Shown here piece after piece: positions 45,501 through 59,944 of a stretch of DNA of 64,000 nucleotides. Position 1 is the first letter of the stretch. Each line of letters starts with the position of its first letter. The stretch spans positions 150,456,444 to 150,520,443 of the forward strand of contig OZ023273.1 of assembly GCA_964007475.1 (NCBI GenBank). The letters are read 5' to 3'. The DNA comes from Hybos culiciformis. Lineage: Eukaryota > Arthropoda > Insecta > Diptera > Hybotidae. The notes beneath the pieces are model-generated. The model did not search any database and had not been told where the DNA came from. It saw nothing but the letters and a program-made list of their open reading frames with translations. The position numbers were made by a program, and so were the translations under genes.

Positions 45501-48500
45501 TTAGAGAATTTTAGTTGAAGTTATAATATAACCATATCGTTCATTAACAGATGGAAATTTCTTAACAAAATTATTATAAAATTATGTTTAAGAATGAATC
45601 TTTTCAAAATTTGTGTTTATTTTAATAAAACCCGAATATAATTATGTGCAGATATATTTAATGTCTCCGAGCTGTAATAAGATCTAAAATAATAATAATT
45701 TTCAATATAAATTTCACAATTATGTTATGGTTAGGATGAGAAATTGAAAACAAAAACAATTGGAATTCCAGATTCGTTTCTATCATAAAGATTTTCCCAA
45801 TAGATTAACGAATACATACATAGGTCAACAAATTAACTATAAAAAAATATTAATAATAGGGTTTTTAAGTTTTTTTTTTTTTATTAATTTTTATTATAAT
45901 GGACATATAATACTTAATTGCCAGACAGATATATTAATATTTATATGTTCAAATAAATCAATGATCAGATTTTGAACTTCATTACTCAATTCGAAGAAGA
46001 AAAATCTTGGTCAATACATTTCTTAAATTTTAACTTTTATAATTAAAGAAATATGCAGCAATTTAAACTCATTTATATACATGTAATAAAAAATAAAATA
46101 CTAATTGTAATAAATTTCTTATACACCTACCCAATATTTATTAAATCTTATATTAACTGTTAAAAACTTGAATTAGACTGCAAGGAATATTTTACACATA
46201 ATTTTTTCCTATATTCTTAAAGAATCTAAATCTCAAGCACGTTCCAATGGTAATACACGGGCAATATGTTATCCAGTATAAAAGGCATTCTGTGGTCCAC
46301 AAAAAACATGGGGCAAAAAAAAAAAAGGTATTCAATGGGAAATCAATTTGAACACAACTATAAGCATCCTTAAGGACTTTACAAGAGTTCATTATTTTAT
46401 TAAATAAAATTCGTTTTGTCTTGTGAGTTTGTTATAAGCAAAATATTTATCTTTAAAGATGTTTTCTTATATATGGTTTATTATTTTTTCCTTTTTCTAT
46501 GGTTTGTAGATTTTCTAACCCAAAAAAAAAAAATTATTCTTTATATGTTTGTCCTTAAGAAAAAGGAGTCTCTTGGGAACTAACATGAAAATATAATATC
46601 AATTCACATGATTGTTCAGAGGGATAGACTAATATATTAGAAATGTAAGTATGTTCACTTTAATAGAAAATAAATAAGGACATTAAATATGAACTATAAG
46701 CTGCCGAAATATGTAATCAAAAAAAATATATTTTTTTTCTTTCTGATATACTTAAGTTATGATTTTTACCGAGTGTTTATTAATTTTTGATTTTGCATCT
46801 CATTTAAAGTTTTTAATAGTACTGATCTTACCTCATAATTTAATCTGGGATTTTGATTTTATTAAGCATATGCATTCTTTAATTTGTTTTTTAGTTTTAC
46901 CGACGAAATATGAATACATAGTGACAAGAAATGGAAATGGATCAAAATATACCATTGCCAAATAATTATTAATTAAAAAAATAATAAAATTGATATGCCG
47001 AAAAGCCTGGTACAGCCCACCTAAATAAGTTTATATTTTTGACAGTTCCTGTAGCAAAAAAATTCTTAAAAAAGTCCTATATCTCAATTAGAAATTCTCA
47101 ATTTTCTATAAAAAGAAATACCCTGTAAATCGTATAAATTATTTTAGTTCATATTAATTTTGTTATCTTCTTAAATTTGAGAAAACAATAAACTTCAAAA
47201 AAAAAATTTTTATGATATCGTTAAGTGTTTAATTAGTCTTTTTATATTTTATATATTTAAAGTTTATTATTTATGGAGTTTTCTCTTATTTTTTTGAGTT
47301 TTATTTTTTTTTTTCTATTAAAACCTATTTAATAAAACGTCCTTCTTGATTAACTATCATCACAGGAATTGATTATATCCCTTTTGAAAAATAAAATATA
47401 AGGAGCAAATCTCTAAATTAACAATATTGAGAAAAGTATATAATGAACATAAATAAAAGGATATCCGTATTATGGATACTTTTTTTTAAAATGAAATTAT
47501 TATTTTTAATATGATTGTATGATGACAGTAAAAATTATACAAGTATGTTTAGAAAAGAGTTAAGGTCATTGCAAATTAAAAAAAAATTAAAGCTAATTCG
47601 TAAGCTTCATTCAGACCTAAATTTCCTATAGACCAAAAAGATCTGTTGTCTGCTCAAATCAAAGGCCAGAATCCAGAATATTTGAACTGGTAAATTAATC
47701 TAAAACTAATAAATTTTATATTTATTTAATATTAAAATAAAATTAAAGTCATAAAATTGCATTTAAACTTTATATTTTCCATTCACATTTAATATAATTC
47801 TTCAGTTTTTTTTTTTTCCTCTCAATGTTCACCTAGTTTCAATATGTTTATGTCGTCCTAAGGGCACATCAATATAATTTTGCTATCATTTTACTGATTT
47901 CTTTCTTTTTTTTCTTTTCTTTTTTCATTTCAAAGTATACTAAGTAAACTTTTTATTTACTTATTTAACTGATTTTGTCCATTCATAATAATTTAATTTC
48001 CGAGAAAAGATAATAATGATTTTAATGATTCTTAGTCAGTTTTCTTTCAGGGTTTATTTGTTGATGTTTTTGTTACCAACAAAGAATAATAGAGATGAAA
48101 AAAAAAAAACAAAATATTTATATATTTATATATGAAATGAATACATACATGTAGAATATATATGTATGCATTCTATATAATAATATTTGGCAAGACAATC
48201 ATGTCCTTTTTTATGTCCTTTTTATGAGAACACAATATATTTAACATTTTTTCTTATTAAATATTTTAAGATGAAATTGAATTGAAAAAAGTAAATCCAA
48301 GGAATGAAGGAACAAAAAAAAAAAAAAAAAACACAAAAAAAAATTAGTAGTCCTTGCAAATTCAGTATAAGATTCATATGTGTTTTTAGTTATTATTTAC
48401 TCAAGGATTCATGACTTTGCTAAACGTGATTAGAATTGGAAAGGCATTTAAGTAATATGAAAATTTCATAAAATATGTCTACTATTTCTCTTATAAGAAA

Positions 48501-50707
48501 AACTAAATCCATCCAATATGATTTTCTTTAAAAAAAAAAAAAAAGGATAAAATAAAACCAAGTTAAATTCCAAGAAAATTAAAGATTGTTTAGAAATAAA
48601 TTACAAAATATAAATAATCATTATGTAAAACCTTTTTATATAACACTATACTAGAAGAAGAAATTAATACATGAATGACGATGAGATAACATAAAGTTAA
48701 TATCAGGATTGAATATTATTTGGTGACAGCCAAAGAACAATAATAAATTTAAGGGTCAAAAATGGCTTGATAATAAAATCCGGTAATCCCAAATAATGAA
48801 TCCTAAAAGTCGCGAATCTTTTGAAATACTCCTCTCTCATATTCATACAGAATCTATATACAAAAATAAAGCATAGAAGTACACTTATTATAGTGCTTTT
48901 TATGATTTCATATATATTTATATAGTTTTTACAAAATGGATTCTGTAAACCTGAAAATTTAAGCCGTTTTCAGGATATTCAAACAACACCATAAAAAGAA
49001 AATTCAAATAAACAAAATAAACTAAAAGATATGAGTATATGTGTGTTTGAATGGTTTTTGAAACGTGATGTTAAAGCCAATTATTTGATGTCAATAATAT
49101 CATTCAAAAATAATGTGTTCACTCTGCATGCAAAAATACTCCTGACAAAATTTTAACTATTTTTATTTTATTTTTTTTGTGTTCTTTGTTTGTTACACAC
49201 ATAGTTAAAAGGAAAACATCTGTATAGCCCAATTGATTATTTTTACTGAAAATTAAATTAATCCCCATTCAAATTGAGTTAAAAACAAATTCCTATAAAA
49301 ATAAATGCGTTCTTATATACCTTATAACACATTTACGCTTTTATATTTTGTATCAAATTTTTATTTTTGCAATTGGATATTTTTTTTTATTTATTTTTTT
49401 TTTTTGAATTTTTAAATCCAACATTAAAATTATATGACAATAAGGGATTGACCAGGGGTTAAGTTGATAAATAAAGGAAGTACTTAGCAATAATAAACAA
49501 CAAAAAAAATGTATGTATTATTTTTCTGGCTGGAAAAATTGAATTGGAACTTCAATCAATTAATCGAAGCCTTTTTTTTTTTTGTTTTTAAATAATTAAA
49601 CTTTTCAGTTCACAAACTTTCAGAATAAAAGTTAAACTTTTCTGATAATTCTGATTAAAAAAGTTTTAAACAACAGTATTGTGTCTAGATTCATGTTTGT
49701 ATCCAAAAATAATAATATTACTAATTTCTAATCGCTGATCTGATATCAAATTAGAGTTTAAGTCCGATGAAAAAGAATTAAAACTTATGCTGACAACTTT
49801 TTTTAATCCACTCCGGACTAAGTTCTTACTTATTAAATTCCAATTCACAAATTAGTTAAATATATATAAACTTTGATTTCATCAGGTCATGTAAGAAAAA
49901 TGCAAAAAAAATAAAAAAAATTCGTAATAAAACATTTTTTAAAGAAGCTTAGCATCTTGATTATGCAAATTTTCATGTTTTTCAGCTGTTACCATTTGGC
50001 CAAAAAAAAAAAAAAAAACAAAAAAAAATTAAACAAATAAAATGGGAAAGCCAGTAACAATATTATTCTTTCAATTATTTTCTATGCAAAATATGACAAT
50101 TTTTTTTTTTGTTCCTATATTATTTTCGTTAGAAAATTTCCATAAAATAACAAAACATCATGTAACAAAATGGGATGAAAATTCTAAGTGATGTTATCAA
50201 CATTCTTTCACAAACCAAACCTAAAATATTCAACATGTTGAATGCAATTATTTTTCATCTCTTGAAGTCAAAAATAAAAAAAATAAAAAATAAAAAACGC
50301 TTAAAAAATCTGACAAAAAAAAAAAACATATTGTGAAATAAAAAATTTCATCTACGTTCGTTCCATGCACTTTTTGAAATTTATTGTTACAAAAAAATTT
50401 TTATGGTTTGAGAATTTTATAACTATGCTTGCGCCTATCATGATTTTCTTCTGTTATTTTTTTTTATTTTCAACTTCGTGTAGTGGTAAAAAAAAGGGCA
50501 ATAAATAATATTAGCGTTGTAATACAAGTGTATAGTCGAGAGAGAGAAATGATGAAAATATTTGATTATGGTTTTGAAAAGACGGTATATATTTTCATTG
50601 AAAATTGAAATGATTGAAGTAAAAAAAACAACTATTCCAAGATTGAGAAATCTGCATATAGTGTAGTGACTCGTTATTTCAATTTAATCAATTAAGGAGA
50701 TTATCAT
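42588..50707. other. upstream sequence of DIP-like gene, probably 5' intron
   Basis: AT-rich, with many A/T runs. A phase-1 signal-peptide exon should lie upstream of 42588, but I could not identify a hydrophobic leader with a good donor in this stretch. No other gene seen. Confidence 0.5.
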
Positions 50708-51137
50708 CAGTGTTTCTCAACCTTAGGGTCGCGACCCGAATTTGGGTCGCGAAAGATTTTCAATGGGTCGTTTTAATGGGAAAATTCTATTACAAATGCT
50801 ACATTTATATTTTTTCAAAAATAATAAAATATTTGGATTATGTAAGAAGAATTAATCTATACATCTATTTTCTAACAGATTGCTCTGTTTTTAGATTGAT
50901 AATAATAAAACAGCTTTTAAAATTCATTCGCTTTAAACAAATCGAACGAAAAAAATGAATGTGTCAACAACATATTATAAGTCGTTAAAATAAAAATAAA
51001 TAAAACATTTTAAAGGTGTCTTTCTAGCTTGTCATCAAATTTTTCAGATTTCGTCGCGTTATTTTTCACATTGAGGGTCGCGTTATTTTGTATTCATATT
51101 TTATAGGTCGCAATAGTAGAAAGGTTGAGAAACGCTG
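50708..51137. mobile_element. TIR element (hAT-type MITE), CAGTGTTTCTCAACC family
   Basis: 430 bp. The left end is CAGTGTTTCTCAACCTTAGG followed by GTCGCGACCC. The right end is AGGTTGAGAAACGCTG. Flanks ATTATCAT (50700-50707) and GACATCAT (51138-51145) share only their last five bases, so the 8-bp duplication is decayed. GGTCGC motifs recur just inside both ends. No transposase frame. Confidence 0.8.
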
Positions 51138-51282
51138 GACATCATTAAATATAATTTTTTTTCAAGTATCTATAAACTTTTAATTTTCTGTTTTTGATTT
51201 ATAGTTAGTGATTCAACATTTAATGTTTAACATAACTAACTTTCAATGTACATAACCAAAATATTTGCTATATGGTTATAAC

Positions 51283-51648
51283 CATGCCTTTGGAGCGGCG
51301 ATATTTTTTGGTTGCTCCGCTCTAACTCTGCTCCAGCTCCTAATAGTTGCTCACGCTCCGCTCTTGCCTCCGCTCTTAGCTCCACCACAAGTTTTACATT
51401 AAAATTTTTAATAGTTTTGTGAAAAAATTAAACACATAAATTTATTTAAATAGTGGAGATACACTTTTTTTAAATTATTAATTTAACATCAAAAATTATA
51501 AAATGAACATTTTTTTAGTATTTGACGTTTTCAAACAGTGGAGCCCAGAGCAACCAATATTTTTTGTTATTTTTTGTGCTCCGGCTCTACTCGCGCTCCA
51601 ACAAAAAGATCGCAGCTCCGCTGCTCCGAGCTCCGCTCCAAAGTCCTG
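51283..51648. mobile_element. TIR element with GCTCC/GGAGC-rich interior (hAT-type)
   Basis: 366 bp. The left end is CATGCCTTTGGAGCGG. The reverse complement of the right end is CAGGACTTTGGAGCGGAGCT. The interior ends are packed with GCTCCGCTC / GAGCGG variants, and the core is AT-rich. Flanks GTTATAAC and ATTATACT share TTATA, a possible decayed 8-bp duplication. It lies only 145 bp from the neighbouring element. Confidence 0.75.
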
Positions 51649-51656
51649 ATTATACT

Positions 51657-54600
51657 TACTTACTTTATATTGAAAATTACTCTAGATTGAAAGTTATAAC
51701 TAATGGCAATATAACTAATGCCAAAATACTGTCTCAATGCGGCTTATCAAGCACATAAACAATCAGGTATTGATTACATTTGATGTAATTTATAATTACA
51801 AATTTAGAATCAATAGTCAGATACATAAATTTTTACTTTGATTTATTTATGTATTTAAAAAATTTAAAAAAACAATTATTTTCAATCAAAAAAACAGCGC
51901 TGTGAACTTAATCTTTTTTTTTTTTATTAAATTTGTCAAAGAAAGGCCAGACTACATTTAATATAGCTCCTTCAAAATATCAAGAATTGAATGTTGACAT
52001 GTATACAAAATACTATGATAAGCCAAAGTAGTCGTTTATTTACCGTCAACCCACTTAAACTCAATATTAAGGAAAAATAAGAAAGACACAAGAATTCTTC
52101 CAACTATCTTAAATAAGCTTTAATTTTAAACACTTCTTTTAAATTTTAAATAAATAAAAAAATTATTTTTCCATTTAAATATTATACCCTTCCCATGTAA
52201 AAAAAAAAATAAAATAAAAATTTAAAATTCAGTAAATAAACATTAAATTATATCATGTAAAATACCTTTTAAATTTGCATGAACATACGCTTTTTTGTAT
52301 ATTATTCACGTTCAAAAAAAAAGTTGTCCTTTCGGCGAAAAAAAAAAACACAAAGAAAAGTGAAATGATGAAATATTACCATAATATTATTATGGAAAAG
52401 CCAAAAAAAAAAAAAAAAAACAAATGTGCGGCATCAACCAAAAATCATGATATTTTCTTGAATATTTTCCCAAAGCGTCAAAATAAAAATGCCAAAATAA
52501 TTTCACATTTGATCTTCTAAGACCCGATTTTTTAAATTGATTCATTCGTTTTTTATTTCTACTCTATATTTAGTGCATATAGTATCTCATAGAGTTCGGA
52601 TAAGTTACATTCACTGCAGATGCAACGAATACATATTTTGTTCTTTTATCTCTGCAAATCATTCTTTTTTTGTTGGTTATATTATTTCACTTTCAGTAGG
52701 AGTAACCTTAATCAAGGTCCTGGAAATGTTTGTATAAAAATTGATCCGTAACAATTAATATTGTTTCTAGCAATATTTGAATATTTCTGTTTTTTCCCAA
52801 ATATTACATTCGTTGCACTTTTTAATCTTTTTTATAATAAACATGAAACATTATAGGTGAAATAGACTTAAATGTAACATACCTCCGTGTGCATTTTAGA
52901 TAGACCCATCCGAAATAATTAAAATTTTATAAACGCATTTTTCTGAAGAAAATTATGTATAAACATACCTACTCATTAGAAATTAATTTCAGAAAGTAAA
53001 GGAAAACTGCAGCAGCTGAATGCACTCACGATATAAGTGAAAATGACATGCTTTGCACATAACAATCCTCAAGACATTTTCATGAATTAGAAGCTCATTC
53101 AAAGGTTTTGTTTTTGAAGTTTCAAAGAGAATATAACAATGTTATGTATAATGTCAACAAACAAAAATTGTCTGTCTTTAACGGAAATTTTTAATGTCGC
53201 TAAATCTATAGTGATAGATTATAAATAATTATAGTTCTCGAATACGTCAATGTAGTTTTTCTTTCACTTGAATTAACCTATTCTTATCCTTGTCCCATAT
53301 TTAAAATTAATTTTTCAGTCATTCCTCCTATATATATAATATATGCAGTGTTCTTATATTATTTATTTATTTACTATTTTTATTCAAAGAAGAAATGTGA
53401 ATAAATTTTTCTTTTAGTAAATCTATAAAATTTGTGTTTTTTTTTTTTTGCAACTTCTTTTCATTTCTGTCTCATAATTTTGTAAAAATCATTTCTTTGA
53501 AATTGTTCCAAATACAAACATATACATTCAACATCTCTGAGGTATTAAAATAAATGAAAAATTCTTTTGTATTGCATGGAGAGCCAGTAAATTTAAATTT
53601 TTTTTTTTTATTCTAATATATTCATCCCGAAGGCTAGTAATATTTTATTTTGTTAACTACTTAAATAAAAATATATTTGAGACAATTTACAAAAAAAGAA
53701 AAGATATATATATTTAAAAAAAAAAGGTAGAGGTACATAATGTATACATTTTTGAAGAATATGAGATTTACAAAGAGGAGGTTTATTCACGATTTAAAGA
53801 ATTGTAAATAAAAACATATAATGGATCTGAACTTAGACTATAACCACAACTTTTATTAAAAATTTAAATAAAAGTGGTTTTGACAATAATTTTGAAAAAA
53901 AATATGCATGAGTCTATGATAGACTATGAGTCTATGATATTCAAAACAAGAAAAATTTAGTCGATGTGCTAGAATTGTGTAACTACAAAATTATAGTTTT
54001 GAAGAAATAAATTTGAAATTTATAAATATTTTAGCTTTATTTATAAGTTAACGATCAGAGAGAGGTTAGTTCGATATTGAACAATATATTTCCTTCTACA
54101 TACATCTTTATACTTTCCTTTATATAAAATTTATTATGCTAAAAATATCATAATAAAAGATATCTGACATTTCGTTTTAAATACTTTTTGGACAATAGTT
54201 TGTAATATGTCTCAAACTTACTTAGTTTCAATTTTGACTTTTAAACTTCCAACCCACATCTAAATATCACGCATTAATTTCCTTATTATCAGTTTTTTGA
54301 AAAAGCCTGACGAGTTTTACATTTTCCACTATTCACCGAAAAATTTATTATTTTCTTCTTTAAATAGATTTTATTATAGATAAATATTGATACTTTAATT
54401 AAAGTATTTTGATATAGATCATTATTATGAATTAACTTATTAAAATTGTATATAATGAAAAATTGATACTACAAAAAATGTAAAATTTAGTTTCTTTTTA
54501 TATATATAATATATACTGTGTATATACCATTCATTTATTTTTATTATGATAAATTTTACTACTTTTTAATGAATAAATGGGGAACTCATAAATGTGGGAT

Positions 54601-57600
54601 TATGAATTGCAATTTAAATTTTAATAATTTTATCATTATATGAAAAATTTCTTGAAAATTTCTTCTATCTTTTCTATATTACATAGTGTATCTTTTTGTA
54701 ACTTGCATAAGGAAAACAAGAAAAAATTATTTTTTTTCTTATCATTATTGGCTTTTTATGTACCCTTGGCGGTATGAAAATATTTTAAAATTTTTTGCCA
54801 TAGTGGCACTGATTGCGGGAAAATTGTAAATAAAATAATAAAAATGCTTTAAATATTCAAATGAAGAATATTAGGGAATAATTTTTTATGTTATCCATTT
54901 TCCAAATCCTTTAAATAACAAAGGCAAGTCCCCGAAGGGACCGAAAAAAGAATAAATACTATGTATAATATATTTGTTATATTATGTGTATACATACATA
55001 TATATTTTGGTTTATTTTATTGTCATTTCTGTAAGAATTATTACGCAATGATAAAGGGGTATCGAATTTTTTTTTTGCAAAAGGGTATATTGAAAAAATA
55101 TATCTTAGGTTGTTTGTACATATTTCTCTTGATGAATTTTAAACATTATTAGTTTTTTTTAAGCCTAATTTTTCTTGCAAAATACACTACTAAAGTATCA
55201 CATTCCAACTATTTAACAATCGTTCTATATTTTTTGCTATTATTCGAAATTTTAAAAATTTTATAACACTAATTCTAAACTTCTTCATCTCATATAATTC
55301 ATATATTTATAGGCAAAAAAAAAAACTTTAAATCATATTGAAATCCTTATGCTTAAACAATCAAATTAGGATTCTTTTCAAAAATTTTCTCCCGCATAAA
55401 ATTTTCCACTTCATAACATAATAATCTTCCTAATAATAGAAAATGTCATAAATCAAAAAAAAAAACAAAAAAGAAAAACATAATGTTGTCCATGTTAATT
55501 CAATATTGAGTATGCTTTATAAGCATCAAAGAACATATAGAAAGTAGAAAGACAAAAATTGTTACATTGACATAAAAACATTTGTTTTTTTTTTATTTTT
55601 TCCTTTTTTTGCGTTTCTTTGATAAAAGATTATTTAAGCATATCAAAACATGGCAAGAAAAACTTAAATAAAAATAAATATACTTAATATGATCATAATC
55701 GTGTATAATAAATGTTTTGCTAAACATTAGGAAAAAAAAAAAAAAGAAAAGGCGGTGAAATTTTCTATTTGTACGCATCAATGTTTTCTTTTATAATTGC
55801 ATACCATATAGCGGATTATCTAATTATCTTTGTTTAGATTTACTTTAAAATTATTGTCGTGCCATAATACCCATAATTTATTAAAAATTTGACATTATTT
55901 TGCATATTCAAATATGATTTTACTAGTTATAATCGCCATGACAGTCAGGGGCTGAAAATCTCACTTATTTAAAACAAAATTATCCAATTCTGTATTATTT
56001 TTTACCAATTAGGGTCAAGACAAAAAAAAAATTAAACCGAATACACAAACCATATAGATTTGAAAATCCTAAGAGGAGTCGTCTCGTCTTAGTATATAGA
56101 AAGAAATTACTCCTAATTTTGATTAAACAAAATTTGATTTATTCGTAACTTTAGAAAAAAATATCCGATTTGGCTGCAAATCAAGCTTGACTTCTATTTT
56201 ACCCGAAAGCTTCTCTCGTAAAATTTGCAGAAGTTCTGTTGTGTTTCAAAACAGTTAGAAATATTGAAGACAAACAGACAGACAGACAGAATAGTAGATA
56301 TTGATATCATTATATTTTAGATTTCTGAAATATTCGTTAGTCGATTAGAGATGAAGGATTAAGTTTTCTCCCATATGTAGTCTACTAATCATTTTCACCG
56401 TCATAAATAGTTGCTGAAATGCTGGTTTTATATGAAAAATACTAAGAGAAATACGAAAAATATATGAAAATCAAAATTCTCAATATTGCATTGCAATGGA
56501 TTACCTAATTCTACTTTAAGTAAGAATCATATTCCGTAAATAAGATATTTAATATTTAATCATTGATTTTTAATGTAAATATTTTTTTCCATTGATTTTT
56601 TAACTATACTCAGCCATATAATTTATTACCTAAATCAAATCTTAGTTTTTTTAATCTGTTTTCATTGGAAAATATTTATAGTTATGTGTACATTGAAAAA
56701 TAAAACTCTGTGGAACTACACAATATTTTAGATGGTATTATTGTTTGAAAGCTACATATTTTGCTTTAAAATTTTTAAGTATTATTCTTTAAGACTAATA
56801 TCAAATATTATGTAGAAAGGAAGAAAAAAATTGTGATATTATTATTGTTTCATATTTATTACATACATATGTATAGATAATGCCAGAAATATATATTATA
56901 TGTACCTCAAATGCATAACCATATGTATATATTTATTTATTTTTCCTTTCCAATTTCGTTTAATCTACCTAGTTCAAAATTTCCCAATATAAAATCATAA
57001 TACAAGAAACAAGACCAATAAAACCAATAAACATAAACATTTTTCATATAAAATTACGGAAAATATCAAAACTTTTATCATATGATTTCAAAAAAAATAA
57101 AAATAAAAAAATATATACATATAAAATAAAAATACAATATCCTTTGTCCGATTCAACCCAGCCAAAAGCAAAAATTTGGTTTTTCTAAAGAATGAAAGAA
57201 AACATTCTGTAAAATTTTCTAAACACAATATGTGATAGTTTGTGCATCAATTTTATTTTTTATTTATTTTTTTTTTTGTTATATCTTTGATGATAATCAA
57301 AAATATACATACGTATAAAATTACATGACTTCATTTTCATTGTGTGTGGGAATTCAATGTGGAAAATGTTTTAATAACAATCCTATATATACCATACAGT
57401 AACCAGATGTTTGGTAACCTGGTAACATTAAATATTGCACATTTTATACGTATATATTGAATATACACACAAGTTACACAATCATCATAACATGCGTTAT
57501 AGACTGGTATTATTGTTAGCTTCGATTCCCACATTAATTGAAGTGATATTTGTTTGAAAATGAATTATTTTGTTTAAGAAGTTATTTTCAATTTTAGAAA

Positions 57601-59538
57601 ATATGTTTGAAAAAAAAAAATAAAAAATTTTGACCTACATTAATAACTTTAATATTAAAATGAATGTTTTATTTTAAATAAATAATTTACCATCGAATTA
57701 ATTTTCATAGAATTATGGAAAAACATGAAGGAAACATTGTTGCCCTTCGAACATTTGGATTTGTTAAATGCAGACATGCATATGAATTTTTTTGTTTAAA
57801 CCAAAAACTTCAAAAATAAAAACTGATTTGAAAAAAACTTAATAGAATTTATTAGTATGTATTTTAAAAAAATTATGTATTTTAAATGTTTCTATTCAAA
57901 AGGAATTAAATTATGTTATATAGTACAGTTAGTTGCATAATAGACAAAATTATTAAAGTCACAATAAAAAAAAAAAAACAAAGAAAACTAAATTGCAAAT
58001 TCACTTTTCAAGAATCATCATATAGAATTGAAGAAAATGAAAGAAAAATTGCTCCCAATTCAATTCAATAAAATAATTATATATTTCTAAATTTTTATTG
58101 AATATTTACCGATAGTCTATGAGAATTAGTTTTATGTATCTAATCATTCTAATTAATTTTAACAATTTTATTTTGTCTATATTCATAACATTGATTTAAA
58201 ATAAACAAAAAACATACACATATGTACATATTATACATAACTAGACAAAAATTCATTTGTCAAAATTAATTCAGACATTATTTGTATAATAAATATGTTA
58301 AATTTTGAAAACTTCTAGGTTATCATAAGAAAATTTATATAATCTACATTCTATATATATAAAAAATAAAAAAAATAAACCCAATTGGTCTTATGTACCG
58401 ACCACGTATTCTATATAACTTGACAATAGTTTTCAAATATATAAGAAGAAAACATGTCAAACTATACTATATTATATATACATAAAAACAAAAAAAAATA
58501 ATATTTATAAATAAACGTAGAACCTATTTTTTTTTTCTTCGAAAGTTAAAATACAAAAAAAAAAAATAAAAAAAATTATAATTTTTCCAAAACAGGATAA
58601 TAAAATCAAAAGAAAAAGAACATACGCTGCAAACTTTACATATAAAATGTGTCCTGAATTTCATTAAAATAAATCCTGAATAAGATACACATGATATAAT
58701 AAGGGATAATATTTAATATAAATAATATGGCAAGACTTTTGCTTACTTTTTTTTTTTTTTTTTTGGTTTTTCGATATGATTTAAAGTTTTAGAGATTTTG
58801 GTCTGCAGTGAATTGAATTCATGAATAAATTTTTAGAGAGAGAGAATAAAAAAAAAAAATATTTTATTTTTTTTGTATTTTATTTTTTGAAACAAGAAAA
58901 ACATAATGTCTCTGGAAATAATTTTTAAAATAAAATTTTATACGTTCTCGAAAAACTCTAAAATGCATGATATTTTCATTTTGAAATGCACAATTTTTTT
59001 TTTTTTTTTTTCTAAATTTAATTTAATAAATAATTTAATGATCTTTTATATCTTTTGCTACAATAAAAAAAAAAAAAGAATTAAATGAAAATAAATAACT
59101 ATATACTAAGTAAAATTTACTTCATACCAAAAAAAATAAAATACTAAATATTTATAGTGACTCTGTACTCTTTGAAAATTACAAGCTTGGGATTGTTTAA
59201 ATTTAAAATGTTTCTATATAAAATAAAGAATTCTGGTAAAAATTTTTAAACGAAATTATCACAGTCTTTATGTTTTTGTTGCTGGAAATTTTCTTTTTAA
59301 AAGGTTGATGGTAAAATGAAAATTTAACGACTATTAGATAGCTTACATACACCATACACATACAAATACATTGTATTATATTAATTCTTCAGTCAGTTAG
59401 TCTGATTTTCACTTATCTCTTATATGAGTCTAAGTAAAGTTTTTTGACAAAGGTCAAGTTCCCAAAACTATATAATATCGATGAGTGGCTAATCCGATAA
59501 TTATCATAGAACACAGCTCAGACTATTATAGGGTTATT
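51657..59538. other. AT-rich non-coding sequence
   Basis: I recognise no gene here. A (CAGA)4 run lies at 56274-56290 next to a less biased patch (56160-56290) that may be an old repeat end. Other open frames are low-complexity. Confidence 0.5.
56160..56295. repeat. possible repeat end with (CAGA)n
   Basis: GACAAACAGACAGACAGACA near 56269 follows a non-AT-biased patch. Such runs often terminate dispersed repeats in insects. The family is not identified. Confidence 0.35.
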
Positions 59539-59944
59539 ATTCTTGGTAAGTGATGTCACAATTATTGAGCATTTAGTGCTTAATTTGTGACCAGGGCCAC
59601 AAAAACTAGAATTTGTACTCGCTAAGTTTTTGAGAAACTTTGATTTTCGAATTTCGAACATGGATCAAAGGAGTATCTCTGGCCGGATTCGTATTTCCAA
59701 AACAATAAAGACGCTATTATTTAGTGCTTAATTTGTGCCTATTTGTGCTACAAAAATAAGAATTTGTGTTCTTCAAAATTATGTAAAACCAATTTTTTTT
59801 AGATTAGACCAAACTTCCAAAATTTCAACGGAATTTTTTTTCCTCGAATTTTGGAAAAGAGAAAATGCTACCATTTAATGTTTAATTTGTGCTTGCGTGT
59901 AGTGTACTAAATGCTCAATAATTGTGACATCAATTACCAAGAAT
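59539..59944. mobile_element. TIR element with an internal ~150-bp tandem repeat
   Basis: Terminal inverted repeats of about 41 bp with two mismatches: ATTCTTGGTAAGTGATGTCA at the left, and the right end reverse-complemented as ATTCTTGGTAATTGATGTCA, both continuing CAATTATTGAGCATTTAGT. Inside, the phrase ATTTAGTGCTTAATTTGTG recurs at 59571, 59719 and (diverged) 59873, a spacing of 148 and 154 bp. No coding frame. No clear target duplication. Confidence 0.82.

Noticed and set aside
46192..46392. Minus-strand frame with a hydrophobic stretch, considered as the missing signal-peptide exon
   Set aside because: The hydrophobic part is interior, begins after charged residues, and no convincing phase-1 donor follows it.
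57337..57534. Minus-strand 65-codon frame with several Cys
   Set aside because: No Ig or other domain pattern, no splice support.
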